DNA of 64,000 nucleotides from Protaetiibacter sp. SSC-01 (GCF_014483895.1 NZ_CP059987.1:2232001-2296000), one strand, 5' to 3'; positions 16,392 to 27,485 are shown, counted from the first letter of the stretch. Notes: a model not told the origin generated them from the sequence alone. Made by a program: numbers and translations.

Positions 16392-16539
16392 TGTCCCCGC
16401 TACCCGCTCTCCTGTTGGCGACTCGGCACCCTGAGTCTAGTCCCCCGCACATTCCCCTCTCGGCGGCCTCACGGCATCCGGATGCGCGGGGGCTCTATCC
16501 TGAGACGGCCCGTCCGACGACCAGGAGCCCGACGCCCGA

Positions 16540-17217
16540 ATGACCGAGCCGCGCACCACCCCGACCACGCCCGCGCAGCCCCAGTTCAAGCCCCAGACCC
16601 CGTGGGTGAGCGCTGTCGGCTACTTCATCTTCTTCAGCCGCTGGCTGCAGGCCCCGCTCTACGTGGGCCTCGTGATCGCGCAGGCCATCTACGTCGTCGT
16701 CTTCATGGTCGAGCTGTGGCACCTGGCCGAGGAGGTCGTGGGCCACTGGCCGAAGATCGAGGAGGCGACGATCATGCTCGGCGTGCTCGGCCTCATCGAC
16801 GTCGTGATGATCGCGAACCTGCTCATCATGGTGATCATCGGCGGCTACGAGACCTTCGTCTCGCGCATCAAGGTCGACGGCCACCCCGACCAGCCCGAGT
16901 GGCTGAGCCACGTCAATGCGAACGTGCTCAAGGTGAAGCTCGCGATGGCCATCATCGGCATCTCGTCGATCCACCTGCTCAAGACCTTCATCGAGGTCGG
17001 CGATCTCGGCGCCCCGAACGCGGACAATGTGACCGGCGAGGACGTGACCTACACGTGGGACGGCGTGTTCTGGCAGGTCATGATCCACGTGACCTTCATC
17101 GCCTCGGCGATCGCTCTCGCGCTCATCGACCGCTGGTCGGTGAAGATGCAGATCCTCGCGCACACCGCGGGCGCGGACGACAGCGGCGCACGACCGCTCG
17201 AGCCGTCCCTGCACTGA
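16540..17217 (+). CDS. UPF0114/YqhA-family membrane protein
   Basis: A 225-residue membrane protein with about four hydrophobic spans (YFIFFSRWLQAPLYVGLVIAQ, MLGVLGLIDVVMIANLLIMVIIGG, a C-terminal pair) and the family hallmark GGYETFVSRI. Function of the family is not established. Transcribed divergently from prs; the start MTEPRTT follows the gap holding both promoters. Confidence 0.88.
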   Translation: MTEPRTTPTTPAQPQFKPQTPWVSAVGYFIFFSRWLQAPLYVGLVIAQAIYVVVFMVELWHLAEEVVGHWPKIEEATIMLGVLGLIDVVMIANLLIMVIIGGYETFVSRIKVDGHPDQPEWLSHVNANVLKVKLAMAIIGISSIHLLKTFIEVGDLGAPNADNVTGEDVTYTWDGVFWQVMIHVTFIASAIALALIDRWSVKMQILAHTAGADDSGARPLEPSLH

Positions 17218-17233
17218 GACGCGGCGCGCGCCG

Positions 17234-17941
17234 TCAGCTCGCGAGCGGTTCGATGAGCCCCGGATCGCGCGGGTCGACGTTGCGCGAGCTGTTGACGCGG
17301 CGGTCGACCTCGTAGCTCGTGAGTGTCGAGGCCACCTCGACCGAGACGGCGTCGAGCATGCCGAGCATTCTCTCGCGGTCGGCATCGGTCGAGAGCTTCG
17401 CGGGCGAGAGCCACTCCTCGTAGGCGTCGCGCGTGAGGAAGGCCGGCATCCGGTCGTGCACCTCGCCGGATGCGTCGCGCGCCTCGCGCGTGACGATCGC
17501 GCACGAGACGACCCACTCGTCGTCGACCTTGCGGGCCGTCGCGAGGCCTGCGGCGGCGAGGATGCGGCTGTCACCGTGGATGAAGTGCGGCTGCTTGTCG
17601 CCTGCCTCGCCCGTCCACTCGTAGTAGCCGCGCATGGGCACGATGCAGCGGTTGCCCGCGAACGCCGACTTCCAGAGCCCGTTCGTCGCGATCGTCTCGA
17701 TGCGCGCGTTGAACTGCGGACGCGACTTCGCGGTGAGGAACGGCGGGTGGAAGTCCCACGCGGCAGGCTCGAGCGTGCGCACGAGCTCGCCGGATGCGGC
17801 AGCCCTCTCACGCACGATCGGCACGAGCTCGGTCGGCGCGATCGAGTACTGGGGGCGCCAGTCGCGGAAGTCGTTGCCCGCGGCGACGAACTCCTCGATC
17901 AGCTCGTTGGTCTCGGAGTCGTTCGCGAATCGTCCGCACAT
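17234..17941 (-). CDS. yedK: SOS-response-associated peptidase, HMCES/YedK family
   Basis: Forms a stable thiazolidine crosslink with abasic sites in single-stranded DNA, shielding them. 235 residues. Catalytic Cys2 (MCGRF) follows the initiator Met, and Asn78 (PQFNARIET), Glu108 (GYYEWTG) and His162 (VHDRMPAF) complete the active site. The start is fixed by the requirement for Cys2. A palindromic repeat separates its start from the end of lsr2. Confidence 0.95.
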   Translation of the reverse strand: MCGRFANDSETNELIEEFVAAGNDFRDWRPQYSIAPTELVPIVRERAAASGELVRTLEPAAWDFHPPFLTAKSRPQFNARIETIATNGLWKSAFAGNRCIVPMRGYYEWTGEAGDKQPHFIHGDSRILAAAGLATARKVDDEWVVSCAIVTREARDASGEVHDRMPAFLTRDAYEEWLSPAKLSTDADRERMLGMLDAVSVEVASTLTSYEVDRRVNSSRNVDPRDPGLIEPLAS

Positions 17942-17979
17942 GCCGACATCATCCCGCGAGCGTCGGACACCCGCACCCC

Positions 17980-18024
17980 AGGTGGTCGAGGAGCGCCGCC
18001 GAAGGCGACGCGTCTCGACCACCT
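17980..18024. repeat. palindromic repeat of the GGTCGAGGAGCGC family touching the lsr2 stop
   Basis: Reads GGTGGTCGAGGAGCGCC...GACGCGTCTCGACCACC and runs into the TAG stop codon of lsr2 (18023-18025). Confidence 0.85.
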
Positions 18025-18382
18025 AGTTGGCGGCCTCGTACGCCTCGACGATCTCCGCCTTGATGCGACCGCGGTCGCCCACGGCGTAGCCGTTGCCCTG
18101 CGCCCACGCGCGGATCGCGGAGAGCCGCTCGGCGTCGCCGCCCGACGAGCGCGTGCGACGCGAGCCGGAACCCGACCCCGATGACGCGGCACGCGATCCG
18201 CCCACCCGGCGCCCGGCCGAGATGTACGGCGCGAGCGCGTCCGCGAGGGCGCGGGCGTTCTCGGCGGAGAGGTCGATCTCGTATTCGACGCCGTCGAGCG
18301 CGAAGCGCGTGCTGCGCGATCCCGCGGGGAGCTCGGTGCCGTCGATGTCGTCCGTGAGGATCGTGATCGTCTTCTTCGCCAT
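18023..18382 (-). CDS. lsr2: Lsr2-family nucleoid-associated protein
   Basis: An H-NS-like xenogeneic silencer that bridges AT-rich DNA. 119 residues: the N-terminal dimerisation domain (MAKKTITILTDDIDGTELPAGSRSTRFALDGVEYEIDLS) and the C-terminal DNA-binding domain with WAQGNGYAVGDRGRI, where RGRI is the AT-hook-like motif. The linker is Ser/Gly/Arg-rich. Its neighbour across the divergent gap is the large glucanase gene, whose promoter region contains the AT-richest short stretch nearby. Confidence 0.95.
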   Translation of the reverse strand: MAKKTITILTDDIDGTELPAGSRSTRFALDGVEYEIDLSAENARALADALAPYISAGRRVGGSRAASSGSGSGSRRTRSSGGDAERLSAIRAWAQGNGYAVGDRGRIKAEIVEAYEAAN

Positions 18383-18643
18383 GCGGCGAGTGTACGGTCC
18401 GGGGCTCTCGCTGCGGGCCCCCGCGTAAGGCCGTGCGTCCGAAACTTGCGCGATCTCGGCATCCGCTGAGACAGCCTCGTCATGGTTTCTGCAAAAAGCA
18501 ACCAATTTGTAGACAGAACCGTTAAATGCCTTGTGAGCGGGCGCGCGTCGCTCGTAGGTTGTGGGCGCGCACACCGTGGTGCGGCGATCCGCACGGCAGT
18601 CCGCTCGTCGTCCCTCAGTGCGCCCGATACAGGGAGACGACAC
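18383..18643. other. divergent lsr2/glucanase intergenic region with AT-rich patch
   Basis: Bases 18484-18530 are clearly AT-richer than the surroundings (GCAAAAAGCAACCAATTTG and GTTAAATG). No consensus promoter stands out. It could hold the glucanase promoter and an Lsr2 target. Confidence 0.4.
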
Positions 18644-21600
18644 ATGACACCATCACGACCCCCCAGCCGCCTCGCGTGGCTCGTCGCACTCGCGACGGGC
18701 GTCGCGGGCCTGACCCTCGTGCCCACGGCATCCGCTGCGGGCGCCCCGGTCGACCTCGCGGGCGGCAAGCCGACGAGCGAGTCGGGGCACACGCAGGACT
18801 ACGCGTCGGGCAACATCACCGACGGGAACGCCGCCACCTACTGGGAGAGCCCCAACAACGCCTTCCCGCAGTGGGTGCAGGTGGACCTCGGCGAGGAGGC
18901 CGAGGTCGAGAGCCTGACCCTCGCCCTCCCGAGCGGATGGGAGGCGCGCTCGCAGACGATCGCCGTCGCGGCGAGCAGCGACGGCTCCGCGTTCTCGACC
19001 ATCCGCTCGGCCGCCGGGGTCGCCTTCCCCGGTGGAGCGAACGCGGTCGACGTCGACGTCGACGACACGACGGCGCGCTACGTGCGGCTCACCTTCACGT
19101 CGAACAGCGCGTGGCCGGCGGGCCAGCTCTCCGAGCTCAAGGTGCTCGGCACCTCGTCCGACGGTCCGTCGTCCGCGAGCGAGCTCGCGCACGGGCGGCC
19201 GACGCAGGCGAGCTCGACCGTCTACGCCTTCGCCGCCGGCAACGCCGTCGACGGCGACGTGACGAGCTACTGGGAGAGCGGCGCGGGCGCCTACCCCGCG
19301 ACGCTCACGACGCAGCTCGCCCAGCCCTCCGACCTCACGAGCGTCGTGCTCAAGCTCAACCCGGCGGCGGTCTGGGCCGCCCGGACGCAGACGATCGCGA
19401 TCGAGGGCCGCGCGCAGGGCGCGACGACCTTCTCGACGCTCGCTCCCGCGGCGCAGCGCACGTTCTCGCCCGCGAGCCAGAACACCGTCACGATCCCCGT
19501 GGCCGCATCCGGCATCGAGGAGGTGCGCGTGCGCGTGACCGCGAACTCGGGGGCGCCCGGAGCGCAGCTCGCCGAGCTGCAGGTGTGGGGCACGGCATCC
19601 GACGCGCCCGACGTGGGCCCGAACCTTACCGTCTCGAACCTCACCGCGAGCCCCGCGGCGCCGACGCCGTCGTCGCCCATCACGCTCGGCGCGACGGTGA
19701 CGAACACCGGCACCGCCAACTCCGCACCGTCGACCGTCGCGTTCTCGCTCGGCGGCCAGAGCGTCGGCACGGCCTCCGTCATCGCGCTCGCACCCGGCGC
19801 CTCGGCGCAGGTGAGCCTCGCGGTCGGCACGCGCCCCGCGGGCGGCTACCCCGTCACCGCCACCGTCGATCCCTCGAACGCGCAGGTCGAGCTCGACGAG
19901 GGCGACAACACCGCGAGCGGCGTCACCGTGACGGTCGCGGACGACGGCCAGCCGGACGGCGACGCGACCGAGCGCGCCGCGGGGCGACCCATCCAGGCGA
20001 GCTCCACGACCTGGATCTACACGGCCGACAAGGCGAACGACGGCGACACCACGACCTATTGGGAGAGCGGTGCGGGTGCGTACCCGGCCACACTCTCGGT
20101 GACGCTCTCGCCGAAGGTGTCGCTCGACCGCGTCGTGCTCAAGCTCAACCCGGACGCCGCGTGGGCGACCCGCACGCAGACCCTGGCGATCGAGGGCCGC
20201 GCGCAGGGCTCGACGAGCTTCACGACCCTCAAGGCCTCCGCGACGTACACGTTCTCCCCCTCGGGGCAGAACACCGTCACGATCCCCGTGACGGGTGCGG
20301 GAATCGAGGAGCTGCGGCTCCGCTTCACCGCGAACAGCGGCTCGAGCGGCGCGCAGCTCGCCGAGCTCCAGGTGTGGGGCGTGCCCGCTCCGACGCCCGA
20401 CCTCGCGATCGCGAACGTCACCTCGTCGCCGTCGGCGCCGACGGATGCGCAGCAGCTCAAGCTCGGCGCGACCGTCACCAACACCGGCACCGCGGCATCC
20501 GCGGCCACGACCGTGGCATTCGCGCTCGACGGCCAGGCGGTCGGCACCGCGGACGTCGGGGCGCTCGCCGTCGGCGCGAGCGCGACCGTCACGACGACGG
20601 TGCCCGCGCGCACCGCGGGCAGCTACCCGCTCACCGCGACGGTCGACCCGCAGAACACGCAGCTCGAGCTGAGCGAGTCGAACAACACGGCGTCCGGCAC
20701 CGCGGTCGTCGTGACCGAGACCCCGAGCGCCGACCTCGTGCCCGTCGTGGCGTGGGCGCCGAGCGCGCCGCAGGCGGGTCAGACGACGCAGTTCCAGGTG
20801 GCCGTGCGCAACCAGGGCACGCTCGCGAGCTCCGCGACGGCGCACACCGTGACGGTCGAGATCCTGAGCGGATCGACGACGGTCGCGACGCTCACGGGCT
20901 CGCTGTCGGGCGCGGTGAACGCGGGTGCGACGAGCTCCCCGATCGCCGTGGGCAGCTGGACCGCCGCGAACGGCAACTACACCGTGCGGGCCGCGGTCGC
21001 GGCCGACGCGGCGGAGCTCCCCTCGCGGCGGGCCAATAACACCGCGAGCACCCCGCTCTTCATCGGCCGCGGCGCGAACATGCCGTACACGACGATGGAG
21101 GCCGAGGACGGCACCGTCGGAGGCGGCGCGAACGTCGTCGGCCCCAACCGCACGGTCGGCGACATCGCGGGCGAAGCGAGCGGGCGCCGCGCAGCGGTGC
21201 TCGACGGCACCGGCGAGTACGTGCAGTGGACGACGACCGCGCCCACCAACACCCTCGTGACCCGGTTCTCGACACCGGATGCGGCGGGAGGCGGCGGGGC
21301 GAGTTCGACGCTCAACCTGTATATCGACGGCCAGTTCGTGCGGGCGCTCGACCTCAACAGCCGCTTCGCGTGGCTGTACGGCGACGAGACCTCGCCCGCC
21401 GACCAGCCGGGCGCCGGCGCGCCCCGTCACATCTACGACGAGGCGAGCTTCCTGCTCGGCGAGACGTACCCCGCGGGCACCGTGATCAAGCTGCAGAAGG
21501 ACAGCTCGAACACGGCGGCACGCTACGCGATCGACTTCATCGACCTCGAGGTGGCCACGGCGAAGCCGAACCCCGACCCCGCGAAGTACATCGAGCCGAC

Positions 21601-22744
21601 CGGGTTCACCCACCAGGCCGTGCAGGATGCGCTCGACCGGTTCCGTCAGGACACGACGGGCGCGCTCAAGGGCGTCTACCTGCCGGCCGGCGACTACTCG
21701 ACGGCGCAGAAGTTCCAGGTGTACGGCAAGGCCGTCGAGGTCATCGGCGCGGGCCCCTGGTACACGCGGTTCTTCGCACCGCAGAGCCAGTCGGGCACCG
21801 ACATCGGCTTCCGGGCCGAGTCGACGGCCAACGGCTCGCGGTTCGCGCACTTCGCCTACTTCGGCAACTACACGACCCGCATCGACGGGCCGGGCAAGGT
21901 GTTCGACTTCACGAACGTGAAGAACATGACGATCGACGACATCTGGGTCGAGCACATGATCTGCATGTTCTGGGCCTCGAACATGGACGACTCGGAGGTC
22001 ATCAACTCGCGCATCCGCAACACCTTCGCGGACGCGATTAACATGACCAACGGGTCGTCGGGCAACCGCGTCGCCAACAACGCGGCACGCGGCACGGGGG
22101 ACGACTCGTTCGCCCTCTTCGCCGCGACCGACAACGGCGGCACGGGCCAGTCCGGCAACCTGTTCGAGAACCTGACGTCGACCCTCACCTGGCGCGCCGC
22201 CGGGCTCGCGGTCTACGGCGGGCAGGACAACACCTTCCGCAACATCTACATCGCGGACACGCTCGTGTACTCGGGCGTGACGATCTCGTCGCTCGACTTC
22301 GGCTACCCCATGGAGGGCTTCGGTCCGGGGAAGACGCTGTTCGACGGGATCACGCTCGTGCGGGCCGGCGGCCACTTCTGGGGCCAGCAGACCTTCCCGG
22401 CGATGTGGCTGTTCAGCGCGTCGAAGACCTTCACGGCGATCGACGTGCGGAACGTGGACATCATCGATCCCACGTACTCGGGGATCATGTTCCAGACGAA
22501 GTACAGCGGCGGCCCCGAGAACACGTTCCAGAACACGACGTTCCAGAACATCACGATCACGGGGGCCCGCAAGTCCGGCGACGCGTTCGACGCGAAGTCC
22601 GGGTTCGGCATCTGGGTCAACGAGATGCCGGAAGCGGGTCAGGGCCCCGCGGTGGGCTCGGCGACGTTCACGAACCTCGTGATGTCGGGCAACGCGCAGG
22701 ACGTCCGGAACACCACGAGCACCTTCTCGCTGCTGATCCAGTAG
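18644..22744 (+). CDS. secreted multidomain glycoside hydrolase, GH87-type alpha-1,3-glucanase
   Basis: 1366 residues with a signal peptide (ends near PTASAAGA). Then discoidin/F5-8C-type modules (about 35-180, 185-320, 445-580), CARDB-type Ig modules (about 325-430, 585-690, 695-800), a CBM6/35-like module starting MEAEDGTVGGGANVVGP at 818, and a C-terminal right-handed beta-helix (985-1366). In the helix Asp1130 (FADAIN), Asp1153 and Asp1154 (GTGDDSF) have the spacing of the three catalytic aspartates of GH87 enzymes as I recall them. Likely cleaves fungal or bacterial alpha-1,3-glucan (mutan) outside the cell. AGGGAG precedes the ATG. Ends in a strong hairpin terminator. Confidence 0.85.
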   Translation: MTPSRPPSRLAWLVALATGVAGLTLVPTASAAGAPVDLAGGKPTSESGHTQDYASGNITDGNAATYWESPNNAFPQWVQVDLGEEAEVESLTLALPSGWEARSQTIAVAASSDGSAFSTIRSAAGVAFPGGANAVDVDVDDTTARYVRLTFTSNSAWPAGQLSELKVLGTSSDGPSSASELAHGRPTQASSTVYAFAAGNAVDGDVTSYWESGAGAYPATLTTQLAQPSDLTSVVLKLNPAAVWAARTQTIAIEGRAQGATTFSTLAPAAQRTFSPASQNTVTIPVAASGIEEVRVRVTANSGAPGAQLAELQVWGTASDAPDVGPNLTVSNLTASPAAPTPSSPITLGATVTNTGTANSAPSTVAFSLGGQSVGTASVIALAPGASAQVSLAVGTRPAGGYPVTATVDPSNAQVELDEGDNTASGVTVTVADDGQPDGDATERAAGRPIQASSTTWIYTADKANDGDTTTYWESGAGAYPATLSVTLSPKVSLDRVVLKLNPDAAWATRTQTLAIEGRAQGSTSFTTLKASATYTFSPSGQNTVTIPVTGAGIEELRLRFTANSGSSGAQLAELQVWGVPAPTPDLAIANVTSSPSAPTDAQQLKLGATVTNTGTAASAATTVAFALDGQAVGTADVGALAVGASATVTTTVPARTAGSYPLTATVDPQNTQLELSESNNTASGTAVVVTETPSADLVPVVAWAPSAPQAGQTTQFQVAVRNQGTLASSATAHTVTVEILSGSTTVATLTGSLSGAVNAGATSSPIAVGSWTAANGNYTVRAAVAADAAELPSRRANNTASTPLFIGRGANMPYTTMEAEDGTVGGGANVVGPNRTVGDIAGEASGRRAAVLDGTGEYVQWTTTAPTNTLVTRFSTPDAAGGGGASSTLNLYIDGQFVRALDLNSRFAWLYGDETSPADQPGAGAPRHIYDEASFLLGETYPAGTVIKLQKDSSNTAARYAIDFIDLEVATAKPNPDPAKYIEPTGFTHQAVQDALDRFRQDTTGALKGVYLPAGDYSTAQKFQVYGKAVEVIGAGPWYTRFFAPQSQSGTDIGFRAESTANGSRFAHFAYFGNYTTRIDGPGKVFDFTNVKNMTIDDIWVEHMICMFWASNMDDSEVINSRIRNTFADAINMTNGSSGNRVANNAARGTGDDSFALFAATDNGGTGQSGNLFENLTSTLTWRAAGLAVYGGQDNTFRNIYIADTLVYSGVTISSLDFGYPMEGFGPGKTLFDGITLVRAGGHFWGQQTFPAMWLFSASKTFTAIDVRNVDIIDPTYSGIMFQTKYSGGPENTFQNTTFQNITITGARKSGDAFDAKSGFGIWVNEMPEAGQGPAVGSATFTNLVMSGNAQDVRNTTSTFSLLIQ

Positions 22745-22758
22745 CGACGCGGTGACGA

Positions 22759-22790
22759 GGGGCCGACCGGATGCGTCCGGTCGGCCCCTT
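22759..22790 (+). terminator. hairpin terminator after the glucanase gene
   Basis: GGGGCCGACCGGA (22759-22771) pairs perfectly with 22776-22788 across a TGCG loop, then TT. 13-bp stem, 14 nt after the stop codon. Confidence 0.85.
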
Positions 22791-22810
22791 CGTGCGCGCG
22801 CGGGATGCGC

Positions 22811-23296
22811 TCAGCCCTCGGCGAGCACGGCCTCCATCTGGCTCATGGAACCGCGCAGGCCCTCCTCCATGCCCATGTCGAGCACCTTCTGCAGGTCGTC
22901 GACGGAGTCGTAGCGCGAGAGACACACCATGCGGGTGCCGCCGTCGATGGTCTCGAAGCGATACTCCATGTGCGTCGCCGGCATGCCCTCGACGGGGGCG
23001 CCGTCGGCATCCGCGAAGTAGTCCTCGGCCGCGAAGCGCACGCGCTCCTCGACCTCCTTGACGTGCCAGACGCCGTGGAACTGCTCGCCCTCGGGGCTCG
23101 TCATGAAGTAGTGCACGACGCCGCCGGGCACGAGCTCGTGCCGCACCACCGTCGCGGGGTAGGTGGGCGGTCCCCACCAGCGCTCCATCTTGCGCGGGTC
23201 GGCGTAGAGCGCCCACACCTTCTCGATCGGATACGCGAACGTCGCCTCGACCGTGAGGCTCGCGTTCTCGAGGTCCTTGTCGACCGTGATCTCCAT
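22811..23296 (-). CDS. SRPBCC (AHSA1/START-like) domain protein
   Basis: A 161-residue lipid- or ligand-binding helix-grip protein of the activator-of-Hsp90-homologue-1-like group (LTVEATFAYPIEKVWALYADPRKMERWWGPPTYPATVVRHEL). AAGGAAC precedes the ATG. Encoded directly after an ArsR-type regulator, a very common pairing; physiological ligand unknown. Confidence 0.88.
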   Translation of the reverse strand: MEITVDKDLENASLTVEATFAYPIEKVWALYADPRKMERWWGPPTYPATVVRHELVPGGVVHYFMTSPEGEQFHGVWHVKEVEERVRFAAEDYFADADGAPVEGMPATHMEYRFETIDGGTRMVCLSRYDSVDDLQKVLDMGMEEGLRGSMSQMEAVLAEG

Positions 23297-23321
23297 GTCG
23301 TTCCTTCTCTCCTGGGTTCCG

Positions 23322-23660
23322 TCAGTCGTCGTCGTCGAGGAGTGCGGCCATGCGCTCGACGCGTCCGCGCCAGGCCTCCTCGAGCTGGTCGAGCGCACGT
23401 CGCGCCCTCCGCAGCGTCTCCGGTTCGGATCGCACGAGAAGCTCCCTCCCCCGGCGCACCTTCGTGACGAGCCCCACCTGCTCGAGCACGGCGACGTGCT
23501 TCTGCACGGCGGCGAAGCTCATGGGGTACTCGTCGGCGAGCCGGCTCACGGAGAGCTCGCCGTCGACGCTCCGCCGCAAGATGTCGCGGCGCGTCGCATC
23601 GGCGAGCGCGTGGAACAGGCGGTCCACCTCGGCGTCGCTGAGTTCCGTTGATACAACCAT
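23322..23660 (-). CDS. ArsR-family winged-helix regulator (SRPBCC-associated)
   Basis: 112 residues: FHALADATRRDILRRSVDGELSVSRLADEYPMSFAAVQKHVAVLEQVGLVTKVRRGRELLV is a full ArsR-type winged helix. No metal-binding CxCxx motif, so ligand sensing is of another type. The ATG lies inside a perfect dyad and 8 nt after a -10 box, so the mRNA is probably leaderless and autoregulated. Confidence 0.92.
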   Translation of the reverse strand: MVVSTELSDAEVDRLFHALADATRRDILRRSVDGELSVSRLADEYPMSFAAVQKHVAVLEQVGLVTKVRRGRELLVRSEPETLRRARRALDQLEEAWRGRVERMAALLDDDD

Positions 23661-23669
23661 TTGGTTGTA
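23652..23669. promoter_or_regulatory. ArsR operator overlapping the start codon
   Basis: TACAACCA (23652-23659) and TGGTTGTA (23662-23669) form a perfect 8-bp inverted repeat with a 2-nt spacer, including the ATG of the regulator. Confidence 0.75.
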
Positions 23670-23697
23670 GGTTAGGCGCGTCGACGCCGCGCGTCAA
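23669..23697 (-). promoter_or_regulatory. promoter of the arsR-SRPBCC operon (leaderless)
   Basis: TTGACG (23692-23697) and TAACCT (23669-23674) on the minus strand are 17 nt apart. The -10 box ends 8 nt before the ATG, so transcription should begin at or near the start codon. Confidence 0.7.
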
Positions 23698-23849
23698 GAG
23701 GCGGATGCGTCGGGGGCCCGCTTGACGAGGCCGCGGAGGTACGCGATGTGGGCGGCCTGGATCTCGTCGCTGCCGGGGCCCCACGGCGGGCGCTCGGGGT
23801 GCTGCATGAGGCGCACGACGGTGAGGCGCTGGAAGGGGGTGAGGGGCAT
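23694..23849 (-). CDS. hypothetical small protein, 51 aa
   Basis: MPLTPFQRLTVVRLMQHPERPPWGPGSDEIQAAHIAYLRGLV. The DEIQAAHIAYLRGL part recalls the start of YciI-like proteins, but the rest of that fold is missing. Its end overlaps the ArsR promoter. May be a remnant; weakly supported. Confidence 0.35.
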   Translation of the reverse strand: MPLTPFQRLTVVRLMQHPERPPWGPGSDEIQAAHIAYLRGLVKRAPDASAS

Positions 23850-24057
23850 GTGGGGAGTGTGCGCTTGCGATCCGAGTTCGGCAAGAGGACTGCGTGCGAG
23901 ATTCCCGTGGGCTCGCCCGAACGCGATGCGTTCGGGCATTGCGGCCCCAGCGGGATTCGTCCCCGTCGCTCCCCCAGACGCCGCGCTGCGGCGCCTGGGG
24001 CCCCTCGCTCCGTGGGCCCACCCGCGGGTGACGGGGCCTCGTCCTGCCGGGGGCACC
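23850..24057. other. hairpin-rich non-coding stretch downstream of tRNA-Glu
   Basis: Holds a perfect 10-bp hairpin (GCCCGAACGC at 23915-23924 with 23928-23937), a 13-bp near-perfect one (about 23972-24000), and a 15-nt copy of the tRNA-Glu T-arm region (23945-23959). No gene is evident. Confidence 0.6.
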
Positions 24058-24098
24058 AACGCAAGAAGCCCGGTCCTGTGGACCGGGCTTCTTGCGTT
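24058..24098 (-). terminator. 19-bp perfect hairpin abutting tRNA-Glu
   Basis: AACGCAAGAAGCCCGGTCC (24058-24076) pairs with 24080-24098 across a 3-nt loop. It begins at the CCA end of tRNA-Glu and is the likely terminator or processing structure of that transcript. Confidence 0.8.
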
Positions 24099-24173
24099 GG
24101 TGACCCCAGCGGGATTCGAACCCGCGTTACCGCCGTGAGAGGGCGGCGTACTAGGCCGCTATACGATGGGGCC
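24098..24173 (-). tRNA. tRNA-Glu (CTC), CCA encoded
   Basis: On the minus strand GGCCCCATCGTATAGCGGCC opens a cloverleaf: 7-bp acceptor stem with one G-T pair, anticodon loop CTCTCAC giving anticodon CTC, T-arm GGGTTCGAATCCC, discriminator A and genomically encoded CCA (24098-24100). Mature body is 24101-24173. Confidence 0.95.
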
Positions 24174-24238
24174 GTTTCGCGACAACTTGAAGATTATGGC
24201 ACAGGCCTCGGGCCCCGACCAAAACGAGCGGCCGTCAC

Positions 24239-25171
24239 TCAGGCGAGCACGCGCAGAGCGCCCGGCACGACCTCCAGCTCGACCGGCAGCGGGCCCATCC
24301 GCTCCCCGTCCGCGTAGGCGACGAGCGGCGCATCCACCTCGATGCGGATGCGACGCGCACGTCGCAGCACGACGCGCGGATCCGTCGTGTGGGTGCCCTT
24401 GAACACCCGCGGGAAGATGCGCATGAACGCGATGCGCCCGAGCGGCTTCACGAGCATGACGTCGAGCAGCCCGTCGTCGAGCAGCGCGTCGGGCGTGATG
24501 CGCATGCCCCCGCCGAGCGACACGTTGTTGCCGACCGCGACGAGCAGAGCGTCGAGCTCGACGAGCTCGCCGTCGAGCGTCACGCGGTAGCGCAGCGGCT
24601 TGAGGCCCGCGAGCTCCGCGAGCAGCGCCAGGATGTAGCGGCTCGGCCCCTTCGGGTGCCGCATATTGTTGGCGCGCTCGTTGACGATGGCGTCGAAACC
24701 CGCCGAAAGCGAGCCCGCGGCCCAGCGCTCGAAGACGGCGCCGTCGGCATCGGTCCAGCGCACGCGCATCGCGTCGATCACGCGAGGCTCGCCCTGCAGC
24801 GCCTCGCCCACACGACGGATGGCGGCCTCCGTATCGCCGATCGGCAGGCCCAGGCCGCGCGCCATGTCGTTGCCCGTGCCCGCCGGCACGATCGCGAGCG
24901 GAACGCGCGTGCCCGCGACGACATTCGCGCCGAGGTTCACCATCCCGTCGCCGCCGACCACGACGAGCGCGTCGGGCTTCGCCCGCACGGCGGCGCGTGC
25001 CGACGAGAGCAGCGACTCGAAGTCGGGTTCGGTGAGCGACGTCACCTCGTGGCCCATCGCGCGCAGCGTCTGCACGACCGCGGGGCCCACGTCGCGGCTC
25101 GCCCCGAACGAGGCCGAGGGGTTGATCGCGACGACCACCCGCCTCGGCTTCGTCGTCATGCGCACCATCAT
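24239..25171 (-). CDS. diacylglycerol/lipid kinase-like protein (DAGK catalytic domain, YegS/BmrU type)
   Basis: 310 residues. The DAGK catalytic region shows VVVAINPSASFG, the nucleotide motif VVVGGDGMVNLGANVV and PLAIVPAGTGNDMARGLG. The C-terminal beta domain includes LGGGMRITPDALLDDGLLDVMLVKP. Phosphorylates diacylglycerol or a related lipid at the membrane. Start could also be the ATG at 25159 (MTTKPRR); neither has a strong ribosome site. Confidence 0.92.
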   Translation of the reverse strand: MMVRMTTKPRRVVVAINPSASFGASRDVGPAVVQTLRAMGHEVTSLTEPDFESLLSSARAAVRAKPDALVVVGGDGMVNLGANVVAGTRVPLAIVPAGTGNDMARGLGLPIGDTEAAIRRVGEALQGEPRVIDAMRVRWTDADGAVFERWAAGSLSAGFDAIVNERANNMRHPKGPSRYILALLAELAGLKPLRYRVTLDGELVELDALLVAVGNNVSLGGGMRITPDALLDDGLLDVMLVKPLGRIAFMRIFPRVFKGTHTTDPRVVLRRARRIRIEVDAPLVAYADGERMGPLPVELEVVPGALRVLA

Positions 25172-25205
25172 GGCATCCGCCGCATGCCGGTCCGGCTCAG
25201 CCGGC

Positions 25206-27484
<2,279 letters not shown>

Positions 27485-27485
<1 letters not shown>

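Noticed and set aside
18653-22375. 1240-codon open frame on the minus strand opposite the glucanase gene
   Set aside because: It is the complement of a confidently assigned secreted hydrolase, is extremely Arg/Ala/Gly/Val-biased and has no recognisable domain; a product of high GC at third codon positions.
23945-23959. second tRNA gene near tRNA-Glu
   Set aside because: Only the T-arm-like 15 nt is shared; acceptor and anticodon stems cannot be formed.
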